Positions 1-7,860 of a DNA stretch of 41,301 nucleotides are shown piece after piece; position 1 is the first letter of the stretch, and each line of letters begins with the position of its first letter. The stretch comes from Thermoanaerobacterium thermosulfurigenes (GTDB lineage Bacteria; Bacillota; Thermoanaerobacteria; Thermoanaerobacterales; Thermoanaerobacteraceae): assembly GCF_051201035.1 (NCBI RefSeq), contig NZ_JBPODR010000021.1, forward strand, positions 1 to 41,301. The letters run 5' to 3'. The position numbers and the translations under genes were made by a program. The notes below the pieces were generated by a model. The model saw only the letters and a list, made by a program, of their open reading frames with translations. It was not told the DNA's origin and ran no database searches.

Positions 1-90
1 TACCAAAAATGGAGGTCTCATGCTATTTTATAGCCAAATAATATTGAATTATCAAGGTACAGAGCTACTTTTATAAGTGCGAAGTTTGAG

Positions 91-510
91 TTATTTTACA
101 ATAAGAACAGAACATTTTGCATGCCTTGCTATGTTTTCTGCAACGTTTCCAATAATATACCTTTTTACACCGCTATTACCTTTTTCACCCACAACTATCA
201 AGTCACATCCATGTTTTTCTGCAAAGCGGATTACTGAATCCACAGGATGACCTGTTATCACTTCTGTAAATACTTTTATCCCTTTTTCATTAGCCAATTT
301 CCTTGCATTTCCAAGTATCTTCCCATAATATAATTTTGCTGAATTTAAAGCCTCATCTACTTCGTCTTTTGAATTTACAAATTCCGGAATATTAGCAACC
401 GATATCAAATATGCTTCACTATTATTTATTTGCGCTAATTCTAAAACAAATTCATATGCTTTATTTGCATATTCCGACCCATCATACGCAAGTAAAATTT
501 TTTTAAACAT
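91..510 (-). CDS. Universal stress protein, UspA family
   Basis: Single-domain UspA protein of 139 residues, the usual length. It opens with the typical MFKKILLAYDGSE strand and ends with the SVLIVK strand. The nucleotide-binding loop is visible near residues 107-124 as G-x2-G-x9-G-N, so it is probably an ATP-binding type. Members are cytoplasmic stress proteins that bind ATP and often accompany ion transporters. The start codon lies one base after the stop of the upstream antiporter gene, and its ribosome site (AAAGGAAG) is inside the end of that gene, so the two form one tightly coupled operon. That operon is under the tandem fluoride riboswitches at 1691-1858. A role in sensing or buffering ion stress alongside the antiporter is inference. 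Confidence 0.93.
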   Translation of the reverse strand: MFKKILLAYDGSEYANKAYEFVLELAQINNSEAYLISVANIPEFVNSKDEVDEALNSAKLYYGKILGNARKLANEKGIKVFTEVITGHPVDSVIRFAEKHGCDLIVVGEKGNSGVKRYIIGNVAENIARHAKCSVLIVK

Positions 511-511
511 T

Positions 512-1639
512 CTAAATCTTCCTTTCTATATCATAATCTTGCGGTCTGTAAAATTTTTCTGCAATTAATGTAGGTACAATTGCACTTAAAATAACTACAG
601 TAACAAGAATAGTGTACTGATTACTTGTTATTATTTTATGAGTTAATCCAAACATTGCTGATATTGTTCCAAAAGTAAGACCTGTAGACATTAGAAGAGT
701 TGTATACATTCCTTCTTGTTTTGAAAATTTAAATACCATAGTAGTTGGTTTTACCGCTATATATTTTGTTGCAATTTTAATTAAAAGTAATATAACAATC
801 AAAAGAATATTTACTATTACACCATGGAGAGAGACGTATAATCCCGCTTTTATAAAGTAAAAAGGTGTAAAAATAGCAAATGCTATTGATCTCATACGGA
901 ATAATAAATTCTTTTCTTTTACAAAAAAACCTGATACCATTAATCCAAGTATATATGCCGGAAGAACAGCTTCACTATTTGCCATAGAGGCTAATCCACC
1001 TGTTAAAAATAGAAAGAAAAATAGATATTTTATTTCTAATTGCCCTACTTTATTGCCATATACTGCAAAGAATTTTTTTGTAGCAGAGGGCATAAATACA
1101 GCTACTACTACTGTAATAACTACAAATAACAACATCCACTTGTTATAGTTTGCAAAAAGTATCCCAAGTACTAAAACTGTACCAAGATCATTGATAAAAC
1201 AAGCAGCTAAAATAATTTTCCCAAGTTCCGTTTCATTAAGTCCACTTTCCACCATTACAGCATACACAACTGCAACAGAAGTTGTTGAAAGAGCAATGCC
1301 AGCAATTTCAGAAGCTTTAAGAGTCCAATCTGCAACAAAATGCGTAAAAGCAAAAGCTCCTGCAAAAGGAAATATAAGAGCTAAAAGCCCTATTGTGATA
1401 CTCTCTTTAAACTTTGACTTTAAGACTATTGGATCAACTTCTGCTCCGGCTAAAAATGTCAAAAAAACGCTTCCAACGCCTCCTAAAAACTCTACCCACT
1501 GATTTGTTTGAAATCCTAAATAATTGCCAGCAATAACCCCTACCAAAATCTCAATTAATGATATAGATATACCCGTCCAATCAGCAACCAATCCTGCTAT
1601 CAAAGCTAAACCTAACCACCAACTATAAGTCAACCACAT
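512..1639 (-). CDS. Cation/proton antiporter, CPA (KefB/NhaA-like Na+/H+ exchanger) family
   Basis: Integral membrane protein of 375 residues with about 10-12 hydrophobic helices. Family marks are FLAGAEVDP (62-70), the GIALSTTSVAVVYAV segment (115-129), and an Asn-Asp pair in the core helix (FINDLG, N150-D151), the position used for ion exchange in CPA antiporters. It has no C-terminal TrkA/RCK domain, unlike KefB/KefC. It should exchange Na+ or K+ for H+ at the cytoplasmic membrane. The start is supported by TAGGGGG 8 bases upstream. It is the first gene of an operon with UspA and sits downstream of two fluoride riboswitches. Antiporters are among the known gene classes under fluoride riboswitches, so a part in fluoride tolerance is likely. 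The transported ion cannot be read from the sequence. Confidence 0.9.
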   Translation of the reverse strand: MWLTYSWWLGLALIAGLVADWTGISISLIEILVGVIAGNYLGFQTNQWVEFLGGVGSVFLTFLAGAEVDPIVLKSKFKESITIGLLALIFPFAGAFAFTHFVADWTLKASEIAGIALSTTSVAVVYAVMVESGLNETELGKIILAACFINDLGTVLVLGILFANYNKWMLLFVVITVVVAVFMPSATKKFFAVYGNKVGQLEIKYLFFFLFLTGGLASMANSEAVLPAYILGLMVSGFFVKEKNLLFRMRSIAFAIFTPFYFIKAGLYVSLHGVIVNILLIVILLLIKIATKYIAVKPTTMVFKFSKQEGMYTTLLMSTGLTFGTISAMFGLTHKIITSNQYTILVTVVILSAIVPTLIAEKFYRPQDYDIERKI

Positions 1640-1690
1640 TAGTACAACCCCCTAATTATTCCATTTATTATGAATTTTTTTGTTAAAATG

Positions 1691-1736
1691 GTAGGAGCTA
1701 TCAGCATCCTGGTGCATTGCGCGAGCTCCATCGCTG
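1691..1736 (-). ncRNA. Fluoride riboswitch (crcB motif), second of a tandem pair
   Basis: On the minus strand the RNA reads AGCGATGGAGCTCGC, then a small stem (GCA ... TGC), then TGATAGCTCCTACC. This matches the fluoride aptamer plan: P1 (GCGA/TCGC), the loop GGAGCT pairing with AGCTCC to form the pseudoknot, and the conserved TGAT and CTAC segments. No U-rich terminator follows. Instead the pseudoknot strand AGCTCCTA can pair, with wobbles and one bulge, to the ribosome site TAGGGGGTT at 1646-1654. Fluoride binding would lock that strand in the pseudoknot and free the ribosome site. This second, translation-level control is inference. Confidence 0.88.
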
Positions 1737-1779
1737 AACATTTCAAAATATTACACTTTTCTTAATATCACCCCCTATA

Positions 1780-1825
1780 AAAGAAAATAGTTCCTACTGG
1801 TTTTTTAAACCACGTAGGAACTATT
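1780..1825 (-). terminator. Riboswitch-controlled intrinsic terminator (antiporter leader)
   Basis: A 12-bp stem, AATAGTTCCTAC pairing with GTAGGAACTATT, is followed on the minus strand by TTTTCTTTT. The 5' arm contains AGTTCC, the pseudoknot strand of the first fluoride aptamer. Aptamer folding and terminator formation therefore exclude each other, giving a transcriptional ON switch with fluoride. Confidence 0.92.
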
Positions 1826-1858
1826 AGCCTTATGGCAGTTTGAGTGAGTTCCATCACC
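1813..1858 (-). ncRNA. Fluoride riboswitch (crcB motif), first of a tandem pair
   Basis: The minus strand reads GGTGATGGAACTCACT, CAAACTGCC, a four-base loop, GGC, then TAATAGTTCCTACG. It follows the fluoride aptamer closely: P1 (GTGA/TCAC), loop GGAACT pairing with AGTTCC as the pseudoknot, the CAAACTGCC segment, and TAAT plus CTAC. It begins about 14 bases after the predicted transcription start and runs straight into the terminator at 1780-1825. It controls the antiporter-UspA operon. Confidence 0.95.
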
Positions 1859-1878
1859 TTTATGCATCTGTTAATACA

Positions 1879-1907
1879 ATTATACCTAAAATATTAAAAC
1901 TTTTCAA
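1879..1907 (-). promoter_or_regulatory. Sigma-A-type promoter of the antiporter-UspA operon
   Basis: On the minus strand, TTGAAA (1902-1907), a 17-base spacer, and TATAAT (1879-1884). Transcription would start near 1872, just before the first fluoride aptamer. Confidence 0.88.
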
Positions 1908-1957
1908 TATAATAGTAAAAATAAAAATCTCAATCTCTCCATCAAATTTTAATCAAA

Positions 1958-3454
1958 TCAAGAATTTTTAAATATCTTCTTGTACAAATCTTCTCCATAG
2001 CTAGTCTTTAGCGGTTCACCCTCAACTAATTTAAAAGATCTTTCACCATTAGGTTTTCTTTCGGCTCTTAAAAAAATCGCATTGTCCATTTTTTTATCGT
2101 ACAAGCTGCGTGATAATTCATAAAGATGAGTGACAAAAAATATCTTTACTTTAACTTCCAGTAATGCACTTATTATCTGTCTTGAAATCTCTGAGCCTTC
2201 CCTTTCATTTGTAGCTGCAAATGATTCATTAAAAAGTATCATGGAATTTTGCTTTATATTATCAACAATATCACTCATCCTGCTTAATTCCTCGTCTAAT
2301 TTACCGCTGTTCATTTCTTCATCTTCTTCTCTTTTAAAATGTGTAAATAATCCAATACATATATTTGATGAAAATTTCTCTGCTCCCACAAACATGCCAG
2401 ACTGCATCATTAACTGCGCCAGGCCAATGCTTCTTAAAAATGTCGTTTTTCCCCCTTGGTTAGCACCTGTTATGACGAAAAGATCTTTTCTGTCAGCATT
2501 CAAATCATTTGACACTACTTTCTTTTTCATCGTCAGAGACAAGCTTATATCATATAAACCCGAATAAGAGTGTCTTCTATTCTCTGCAGATAAAGGCACA
2601 GGAAAGCATATAGGTTCACCTATTTTAGTAAGTTCTTCATACAGATTAATGCATCCTACATAAAAGGCTAATTCTGTTTTAAGCATTTTAAAAAAGCCAT
2701 TAATGTGATCTGCAGACTGCGCTAAAGCATTTGCTGCAAGATTTATGCCTCTATCTTTTAATTCTGATAAAGCCTTCATGCCACTTTCATCCCGATCGGC
2801 AATGTAAAAAGTAAAAGCCGAAGCCTTTTTGGAAAAAATCTTTTCAATTAAACTCTGTTTGATTTCATTAGGCCTTCTGAGAATGTAATTAATCCCTTTA
2901 TTACCTTTTCCCAATTCCGCACTTATCAATACTCCATTTTCAAATTTCAATTCTTTTAAATGTGTTTTTACAGTTTCAATGTACTCATCATTTAATTCTT
3001 TTTGTAGCATTGAAAATAATGATTTAAAACCTTCTGATTCAAATTTGTGAAAATGTTCTTCCGCAATCTTTCTCAATTTAATAAGCATATCAACATACAT
3101 GTACATAAGCTCAATTGAGCTATGCAAAATTGACGATGGATAGCTGCTAAAAATGCTCCAAAAATTTTTTTTCTCATTTTCCAATGTTTCTACCGCAATG
3201 TCATAAATGCTTCTTATTATAGAGGGATATTTTAGACAATCTTTGAGAATATCCTGACGATAAATTATCTCATTTACATCATTTATACTTGTTAGAATGA
3301 CTTTATAAGCTACATCGTACAAAAACTCATCACCTTGTGCCATAGCATCAAAAACCGCATTCAATCCTAAATCCTGTACCAATATTTGTTCATTCCATGG
3401 CAATTCCTGTTTCATATCAAAATCGCGATTTTTGTACAGCAAAAATGTCTTCAT
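1958..3454 (-). CDS. MutS-like ATPase (second of a pair)
   Basis: Protein of 498 residues. The C-terminal half is a MutS-type ABC ATPase: Walker A GANQGGKTT at 330-338, then THFKREED (371-378), and a Walker B region SMILFNESFAATNE near 404-417. The N-terminal half is helical and resembles the MutS lever/core region; the mismatch-reading domain I of true MutS is absent and total length is far below the roughly 850 residues of MutS1. The Walker B Asp-Glu is Asn-Glu here. It shares the same layout with the gene just upstream and overlaps it by 4 bases (ATGA), so the pair is probably co-translated and may form a heterodimer. The operon starts with a fluoride riboswitch; mutS-like genes are a reported fluoride riboswitch target class. 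DNA substrate and function are unknown. Confidence 0.85.
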   Translation of the reverse strand: MKTFLLYKNRDFDMKQELPWNEQILVQDLGLNAVFDAMAQGDEFLYDVAYKVILTSINDVNEIIYRQDILKDCLKYPSIIRSIYDIAVETLENEKKNFWSIFSSYPSSILHSSIELMYMYVDMLIKLRKIAEEHFHKFESEGFKSLFSMLQKELNDEYIETVKTHLKELKFENGVLISAELGKGNKGINYILRRPNEIKQSLIEKIFSKKASAFTFYIADRDESGMKALSELKDRGINLAANALAQSADHINGFFKMLKTELAFYVGCINLYEELTKIGEPICFPVPLSAENRRHSYSGLYDISLSLTMKKKVVSNDLNADRKDLFVITGANQGGKTTFLRSIGLAQLMMQSGMFVGAEKFSSNICIGLFTHFKREEDEEMNSGKLDEELSRMSDIVDNIKQNSMILFNESFAATNEREGSEISRQIISALLEVKVKIFFVTHLYELSRSLYDKKMDNAIFLRAERKPNGERSFKLVEGEPLKTSYGEDLYKKIFKNS

Positions 3455-4986
3455 CTGTTTACACGCTCCTTAATATGCTCATAGGTAAGTCTGTATTTTT
3501 CCGCAATTGTAATGGCATAAGACAAACCATCAGCAGGCTTTCTTACAACCTTATAGGTTCTAAGCGATGGATTATCAGGTACGACCGTACTAACTACACT
3601 TACAGTCTTTTCGTTATAAGTGGATAATTCATCTATAAATGTAACCCAAACACAAAGCAAATCCAGATCTATAATTCTATCCATTACCTTTTTGCTGAGA
3701 AAAATAGCATCTTCCAGAGTAGTAGAAGTAAATATTTCATTCAGTATAACAATGCTATCTGACGTAGCTTTTGAGAGAATATCATAAATCCTAATCAATT
3801 CATCTTCTAATTTTCCGTGAAGTTCATTTACATTTTCTTCTCTTTCAAAGTGTGTAAAGATATTGTCATATAAAAATAGCCGCGCTTTATATCCTGGAAC
3901 AGGGCATCCAATGCTGGCAAGATAATGAACTTGTCCAAATGTCCTGGCAAATGTCGTTTTACCACCTTGATTAGGCCCAGATACAACAAAGATTCTCTCA
4001 TTGCCACTTAAGTAAAAATCGTTTGTGACGACTGTCGATTTATTAGAAATAAGTTTATTAGCTAATGCCAAATCAAAGCACCCATAGTCAAAAACTTCTT
4101 TTGATTGGCTTTCAACCTGTGGATAACAAAATTTCAATCCTACATCTTTAAACTTTGAAATAAATTCCAAATATGACATGTAAAACTGTACCTCACGTTC
4201 AAATGTACCGATTTTATCATCTATAAAATGGCTATTTTTAATGCAGTAATCATCAAGCTCCTCAAATATTTTTTTATAAAGTTGGGCTACCAAATCTAAA
4301 ATTTTTGCTTCCACGTGATTCATATCATCGTACTCTGAAAACTTCTTCCTATAATCTTTTACCTCTCCTTCTTTAAACTTTTTAAAGGTTTCTTCCACAA
4401 TGTTACTATAATTTATCTCTGATTCGTATTTGCTTACTTTTATACTGTTTCCTCTTATGAGTATGCTGTACTTTACAGATGATAAGTCCTCTTCAAGTTT
4501 TTTTGTCGCTTCATTCAAAGATACAAAAGAATTACTATTAACATAATTTAAAATGTATTCTCGAAATGCAATAAAGCCAGTAGAATTTAAATCTATATGT
4601 GTTAAATCATTAGCAAAAGAAACTACAGCATCAACATATAAATTAACTGCATCTAAAAACCATCTTTCCTTTTGATATTTATAATAAATCTTATCAATCT
4701 TTTTTAAAGCTTCCCTCATATGCTGAAATTTTTCAGAAAAAGATTTTACAGACATAAAAAGCGAATTGTTTTCTAATTCTTTCATTATTTCTTGGCGATA
4801 TACGATTGTTTCTTTGTTAATAGGCGATTTATAAAAAAACGGTTTAAGGTTATATTCGTTTCTACCGAATGTTATTGCATCTATTATTTGATCAATGTTC
4901 AAATCTTTAAAAAATACTGGTTCATTTAATAAATCAACGTTTGTAATATCTTCAGCATTTATAAACAATATACTTTGAAACGCCAT
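3451..4986 (-). CDS. MutS-like ATPase (first of a pair)
   Basis: Protein of 511 residues. The MutS-type ATPase lies at the C-terminus: GPNQGGKTT at 337-345 (MutS proper has GPNMGGKST), THFEREEN at 378-385, and a Walker B region SIVILNEIFTSTT at 411-423, with Asn-Glu in place of Asp-Glu. About 330 N-terminal residues are helical and resemble the MutS core and lever; no mismatch-recognition domain or Smr endonuclease is present. Ribosome site GGAGGTG lies upstream of the ATG. It is followed by a paralogue overlapping by 4 bases, and preceded by the fluoride riboswitch at 5056-5104. It likely acts as a nucleotide-driven DNA clamp with its partner. Annotation as mismatch repair MutS would overstate what is seen. 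Confidence 0.85.
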   Translation of the reverse strand: MAFQSILFINAEDITNVDLLNEPVFFKDLNIDQIIDAITFGRNEYNLKPFFYKSPINKETIVYRQEIMKELENNSLFMSVKSFSEKFQHMREALKKIDKIYYKYQKERWFLDAVNLYVDAVVSFANDLTHIDLNSTGFIAFREYILNYVNSNSFVSLNEATKKLEEDLSSVKYSILIRGNSIKVSKYESEINYSNIVEETFKKFKEGEVKDYRKKFSEYDDMNHVEAKILDLVAQLYKKIFEELDDYCIKNSHFIDDKIGTFEREVQFYMSYLEFISKFKDVGLKFCYPQVESQSKEVFDYGCFDLALANKLISNKSTVVTNDFYLSGNERIFVVSGPNQGGKTTFARTFGQVHYLASIGCPVPGYKARLFLYDNIFTHFEREENVNELHGKLEDELIRIYDILSKATSDSIVILNEIFTSTTLEDAIFLSKKVMDRIIDLDLLCVWVTFIDELSTYNEKTVSVVSTVVPDNPSLRTYKVVRKPADGLSYAITIAEKYRLTYEHIKERVNR

Positions 4987-5021
4987 TTGTTACACCTCCT
5001 GAACTAATTAAAGTAGCAAAA

Positions 5022-5071
5022 TAATATAAAAAGCCGATAGCTATCTACATTATTTGTAGAAGCCATCAGCT
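5022..5071 (-). terminator. Riboswitch-controlled intrinsic terminator (mutS-like leader)
   Basis: On the minus strand AGCTGATGGCTTCTAC pairs imperfectly with GTAGATAGCTATCGGCT across a 7-base loop, followed by TTTTTATATT. The 5' arm includes the TGAT and GCTTC strands of the fluoride aptamer, so the two folds compete. Confidence 0.88.
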
Positions 5072-5104
5072 TTTCAGCAAATTAAATGAGGGAGCTTCAT
5101 CCTC
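5056..5104 (-). ncRNA. Fluoride riboswitch (crcB motif) of the mutS-like operon
   Basis: The minus strand reads GAGGATGAAGCTCCCTC, an A/T-rich linker, GC-tgaaa-AGC, then TGATGGCTTCTAC. P1 is GAGG/CCTC, the pseudoknot is GAAGC/GCTTC, and the TGAT and CTAC elements are present. The J1/2 linker is longer than in the other two aptamers. It leads into the terminator at 5022-5071 and then the mutS-like gene pair. Confidence 0.92.
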
Positions 5105-5123
5105 TTCTTTTATTGTCAAGTAT

Positions 5124-5129
5124 ATTATA
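5124..5129 (-). promoter_or_regulatory. -10 element of the mutS-like operon promoter
   Basis: TATAAT on the minus strand, about 20 bases before the fluoride aptamer. No good -35 hexamer is found at 16-18 bases; TTGATG lies only 10 bases upstream. The -10 call rests on position and sequence alone. Confidence 0.55.
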
Positions 5130-5183
5130 TCATTTTATTCATCAATATGGAAGAACTTTTTTGATCAATATACTATCCTTTCA

Positions 5184-6116
5184 TTAATCTTGATACAGTG
5201 TTGTTGACAGGTATCTTTCACCTGTATCGGGAAGCAATACGACTATCGTCTTGCCTTTATTTTCTGGCCTCTTTGCAATCTGAGTCGCTGCAAATGCGGC
5301 TGCACCTGATGATATTCCAACTAATAATCCTTCAGATTTTGCCAATGCTCTTGACGTCTCAAATGCCTCATTATTCTTAACCTGGTATATCTCATCAATG
5401 ATTTCTCTATTCAAGACATCAGGTACAAATCCCGCGCCTATACCTTGTATCTTATGTGGACCAGGTCTTCCACCAGATAGAACTGGAGAATCAGCAGGCT
5501 CAACTGCTACAATCTTTACATCAGGTTTCCTTGATTTTAAAACCTCACCAACGCCTGTAATTGTCCCACCTGTGCCAATGCCTGCAACAAATATATCCAC
5601 ATTGCCATCAGTGTCTCTCCATATTTCTTCTGCTGTTGTCTTTCTATGTATTTCTGGATTGACAGGGTTTTTGAACTGTTGCGGTATAAATGCATTTCCG
5701 TACTGCTTTGCCAGCTCCTCAGCCTTTTTTACAGCTCCAGACATGCCTTCCGCCCCTGGAGTCAAAACTATTTCAGCACCAAGCGCTTTAAGCAAATTTC
5801 TTCTTTCAATGCTCATAGTCTCAGGCATAGTCAATATTAATCTGTATTTCTTAGCCGCTGCAACAAAAGCCAGCGCTATTCCTGTATTGCCACTGGTTGG
5901 CTCAATAATAACAGTGTCTTTGTTTATAAGCCCCTTTTCTTCTGCATCTTTAATCATAGCATATCCGATTCTGTCCTTTACGCTGCTTAATGGATTAAAG
6001 TACTCTAATTTTGCTATAAGCCTTGCTTCAAGATTATTTTCTTTATTGTAGTTTGATAATTCCAATAGCGGCGTATTGCCTATTAAATCCGTAAGGTTTT
6101 TTGCAATCTTTGCCAT
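5184..6116 (-). CDS. cysK: Cysteine synthase A (O-acetylserine sulfhydrylase)
   Basis: PLP enzyme of 310 residues that makes L-cysteine from O-acetylserine and sulfide. The PLP lysine is K47 in SSVKDR, the substrate loop PTSGNTG is at 73-79, and the GTGGTITG phosphate-binding loop follows near 180. Length and N-terminus (LTDLIGNTPLLEL) are those of CysK. Cytoplasmic. The start is preceded by AAAGGAGAGGA. It is monocistronic with its own promoter; no T-box, S-box or CymR-like site is recognised upstream. The final residues differ little from standard CysK, so the CysK/CysM choice rests on the overall CysK-like sequence. Confidence 0.95.
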   Translation of the reverse strand: MAKIAKNLTDLIGNTPLLELSNYNKENNLEARLIAKLEYFNPLSSVKDRIGYAMIKDAEEKGLINKDTVIIEPTSGNTGIALAFVAAAKKYRLILTMPETMSIERRNLLKALGAEIVLTPGAEGMSGAVKKAEELAKQYGNAFIPQQFKNPVNPEIHRKTTAEEIWRDTDGNVDIFVAGIGTGGTITGVGEVLKSRKPDVKIVAVEPADSPVLSGGRPGPHKIQGIGAGFVPDVLNREIIDEIYQVKNNEAFETSRALAKSEGLLVGISSGAAAFAATQIAKRPENKGKTIVVLLPDTGERYLSTTLYQD

Positions 6117-6165
6117 TATATCCTCTCCTTTAAATTATACTATTCCGATTGGATTTTATGTAATA

Positions 6166-6194
6166 ATTATATAGCAAAAAAAGCCTTTTGTAAA
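6166..6194 (-). promoter_or_regulatory. Promoter of cysK
   Basis: Minus strand TTTACA (6189-6194), 17-base spacer, TATAAT (6166-6171), about 50 bases before the cysK start. Confidence 0.75.
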
Positions 6195-6225
6195 TAACAT
6201 TTTTAAACTTATTATACATTAAATA

Positions 6226-6249
6226 TAAAAAATAACCGCATTAGCGGTT
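6226..6249 (-). terminator. Intrinsic terminator after the copper chaperone gene
   Basis: Minus strand AACCGC-taat-GCGGTT followed by ATTTTTTAT, 18 bases past the stop codon. Confidence 0.85.
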
Positions 6250-6266
6250 AAACATAAATAAAAATA

Positions 6267-6491
6267 TTAAGCTTCATATCCTGCATCAATAATCGCTTTT
6301 TTCATGTCATCTATAGTAACTTTTTTAGGATCGTATGTTACAGTTGCATTGGCCTTATCCAAGTCTACTGTCGCTTTTGACACTCCATCAAGACCTTTTA
6401 ATGCTTTCTCTACAGTCATTTTGCAATGGTTGCATGACATGCCTCTCACATCAATCGTGACAGTTTCGCCTTTTGAACCAAACAAACCCAT
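6267..6491 (-). CDS. CopZ-like copper chaperone (HMA domain)
   Basis: A free-standing heavy-metal-associated domain of 74 residues. The metal loop GMSCNHCK at 17-24 carries the CxxC pair (C20, C23), and the fold ends with the typical DAGYEA. Such proteins bind Cu(I) in the cytoplasm and hand it to a CopA ATPase or to CsoR. No CopA or CsoR gene is adjacent; the P-type ATPases at 30-36 kb lack cysteine metal loops in their own N-terminal domains. Ribosome site AAAGGAG precedes the ATG. The gene has its own promoter with a dyad resembling a CsoR operator. Confidence 0.92.
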   Translation of the reverse strand: MGLFGSKGETVTIDVRGMSCNHCKMTVEKALKGLDGVSKATVDLDKANATVTYDPKKVTIDDMKKAIIDAGYEA

Positions 6492-6510
6492 ATTTAAATT
6501 CTCCTTTCAT

Positions 6511-6567
6511 ATACTCATAAGGGGTATCACCTATAAATAGTTTAATTTAACTACAGTTTAAAGTCAA
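6511..6567 (-). promoter_or_regulatory. copZ promoter with CsoR-like dyad
   Basis: Minus strand TTGACT (6562-6567), 17 bases, TAAACT (6539-6544). About 12 bases downstream is ATACCCCTTATGAGTAT (6511-6527), an imperfect dyad with ATAC/GTAT ends resembling copper-sensing CsoR operators. The right half lacks the usual G-run, so the operator call is tentative. Confidence 0.5.
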
Positions 6568-6572
6568 TTACT

Positions 6573-7730
6573 TCATGACACGTTTTTTTCTACTTTAATT
6601 TTCGTCTTAGAAGTCATTACCCGCAGTGAATACATTGGAACTTTTAATTTAAAATTCTTATATGTATTATCACCCATCATTATATCTACAAAGTATGATA
6701 GCACATTAGGAAAATATCTTACTGATTTTTCTATGAAATCCATGTTATTGTAAGTAAATTGCGCTAATCTATATGCCCAACCAACATCTGGCACAACTTC
6801 TCTATTGAGTCTAATAGTGTATTCATCCAATCCACATTCTCCACTGAAATGCTTTTTTAGAACATCAAATGATATGTCTGCAGTAAGCAAAGCATTGTAT
6901 ATTCCTTCGCCTGTAAATGGATCAGCAAGCCTTGTAGCATCTCCAATCAATATTATTTTATCGTTGTTAAATACACCATCGCTCCCATCAGGAAACGACA
7001 ACTGATGCCCGTAAATTTTGCAGTCTTTTATATTTCCGTCCACATTTTCCTCTATCATTTTAGATAGCATTTCTTTTATGTCTGAAACTTTGTTTAAAAA
7101 AGTCCCGACACCAATAGACAATCTGTCACCTTTGGGGAATACCCATCCATACCCATATCTTATTGCATTGAAATCTACCACAACTTTCCCTTTTAATCCA
7201 TCGATTAAGCTATTATCCACGTATACTTCACCTTCAAGTGCTATGCCTTTTTTGCCATTTATTAAGTTTGCTTTATGTGCCACATTGCTGTTTATTCCAT
7301 CTGCACCTACTAAAACCTTTGTCTCATATTCACCCCTGTCTGTCACAACGACAAGTCCCTTATCATGCTGATAAAAGTCATAAAATAATTCACCATCATG
7401 TATTTCACACCCATAATAAGCTGCTTTATCTATTAAATATTTATCAAATTTAACCCTATCTACTTGGTATATTATGGGCTCACCAGTCTGCAAAGCTATT
7501 GTTCTATCATTAGGAAATCTAAAAATGATTTCATTTGTAATATCTTCTACGTATTGGCTTATATCAATATCTAATAATTTGTAACACCTTTTAGTTATTC
7601 CGCCACCGCAGGCTTTGTACCTCGGAAAAACATGCTTTTCTATCAACAATACCTTATATCCTTCTTTAGACAGCTTTCTTCCTAATGTAGATCCTGCAGG
7701 TCCTCCACCAACAATAATTACATCATACAT
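6573..7730 (-). CDS. Geranylgeranyl reductase family FAD-dependent oxidoreductase
   Basis: Flavoprotein of 385 residues. The Rossmann FAD motif GGGPAGSTLG is at the N-terminus, the second FAD motif IGDATRLADPFTGEGI lies near 275-290, and a C-A-C-G-G region (FPRYKACGGG) follows the first strand, as in geranylgeranyl reductases and related hydroxylases. Members reduce isoprenoid double bonds, for example on prenyl chains of quinones or lipids; the substrate here is unknown. I start at the second Met because AGAGGTG lies 6 bases before it; an upstream in-frame Met at 7751 has no ribosome site. It stands alone between copZ and the divergent metA. Confidence 0.87.
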   Translation of the reverse strand: MYDVIIVGGGPAGSTLGRKLSKEGYKVLLIEKHVFPRYKACGGGITKRCYKLLDIDISQYVEDITNEIIFRFPNDRTIALQTGEPIIYQVDRVKFDKYLIDKAAYYGCEIHDGELFYDFYQHDKGLVVVTDRGEYETKVLVGADGINSNVAHKANLINGKKGIALEGEVYVDNSLIDGLKGKVVVDFNAIRYGYGWVFPKGDRLSIGVGTFLNKVSDIKEMLSKMIEENVDGNIKDCKIYGHQLSFPDGSDGVFNNDKIILIGDATRLADPFTGEGIYNALLTADISFDVLKKHFSGECGLDEYTIRLNREVVPDVGWAYRLAQFTYNNMDFIEKSVRYFPNVLSYFVDIMMGDNTYKNFKLKVPMYSLRVMTSKTKIKVEKNVS

Positions 7731-7860
7731 TTCTTTCACCTCTAAATTCAATTATAATTGCAAAGCATACTAAATAAAAGCCACAAATTGGATTATTTTA
7801 AGCTATTCATAAACAAACAATTGTAAATATAAGAATTAGCAAAAAATGCCCTTCATATTA

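Noticed and set aside
1..90. Possible terminator or gene start downstream of uspA
   Set aside because: No stem with a U-tract and no open frame beyond a few codons; nothing supportable is visible in these 90 bases.
5398..6051. Long plus-strand open frame of 217 codons inside cysK
   Set aside because: Antisense shadow of a well-conserved gene; no ribosome site and no recognisable domain.
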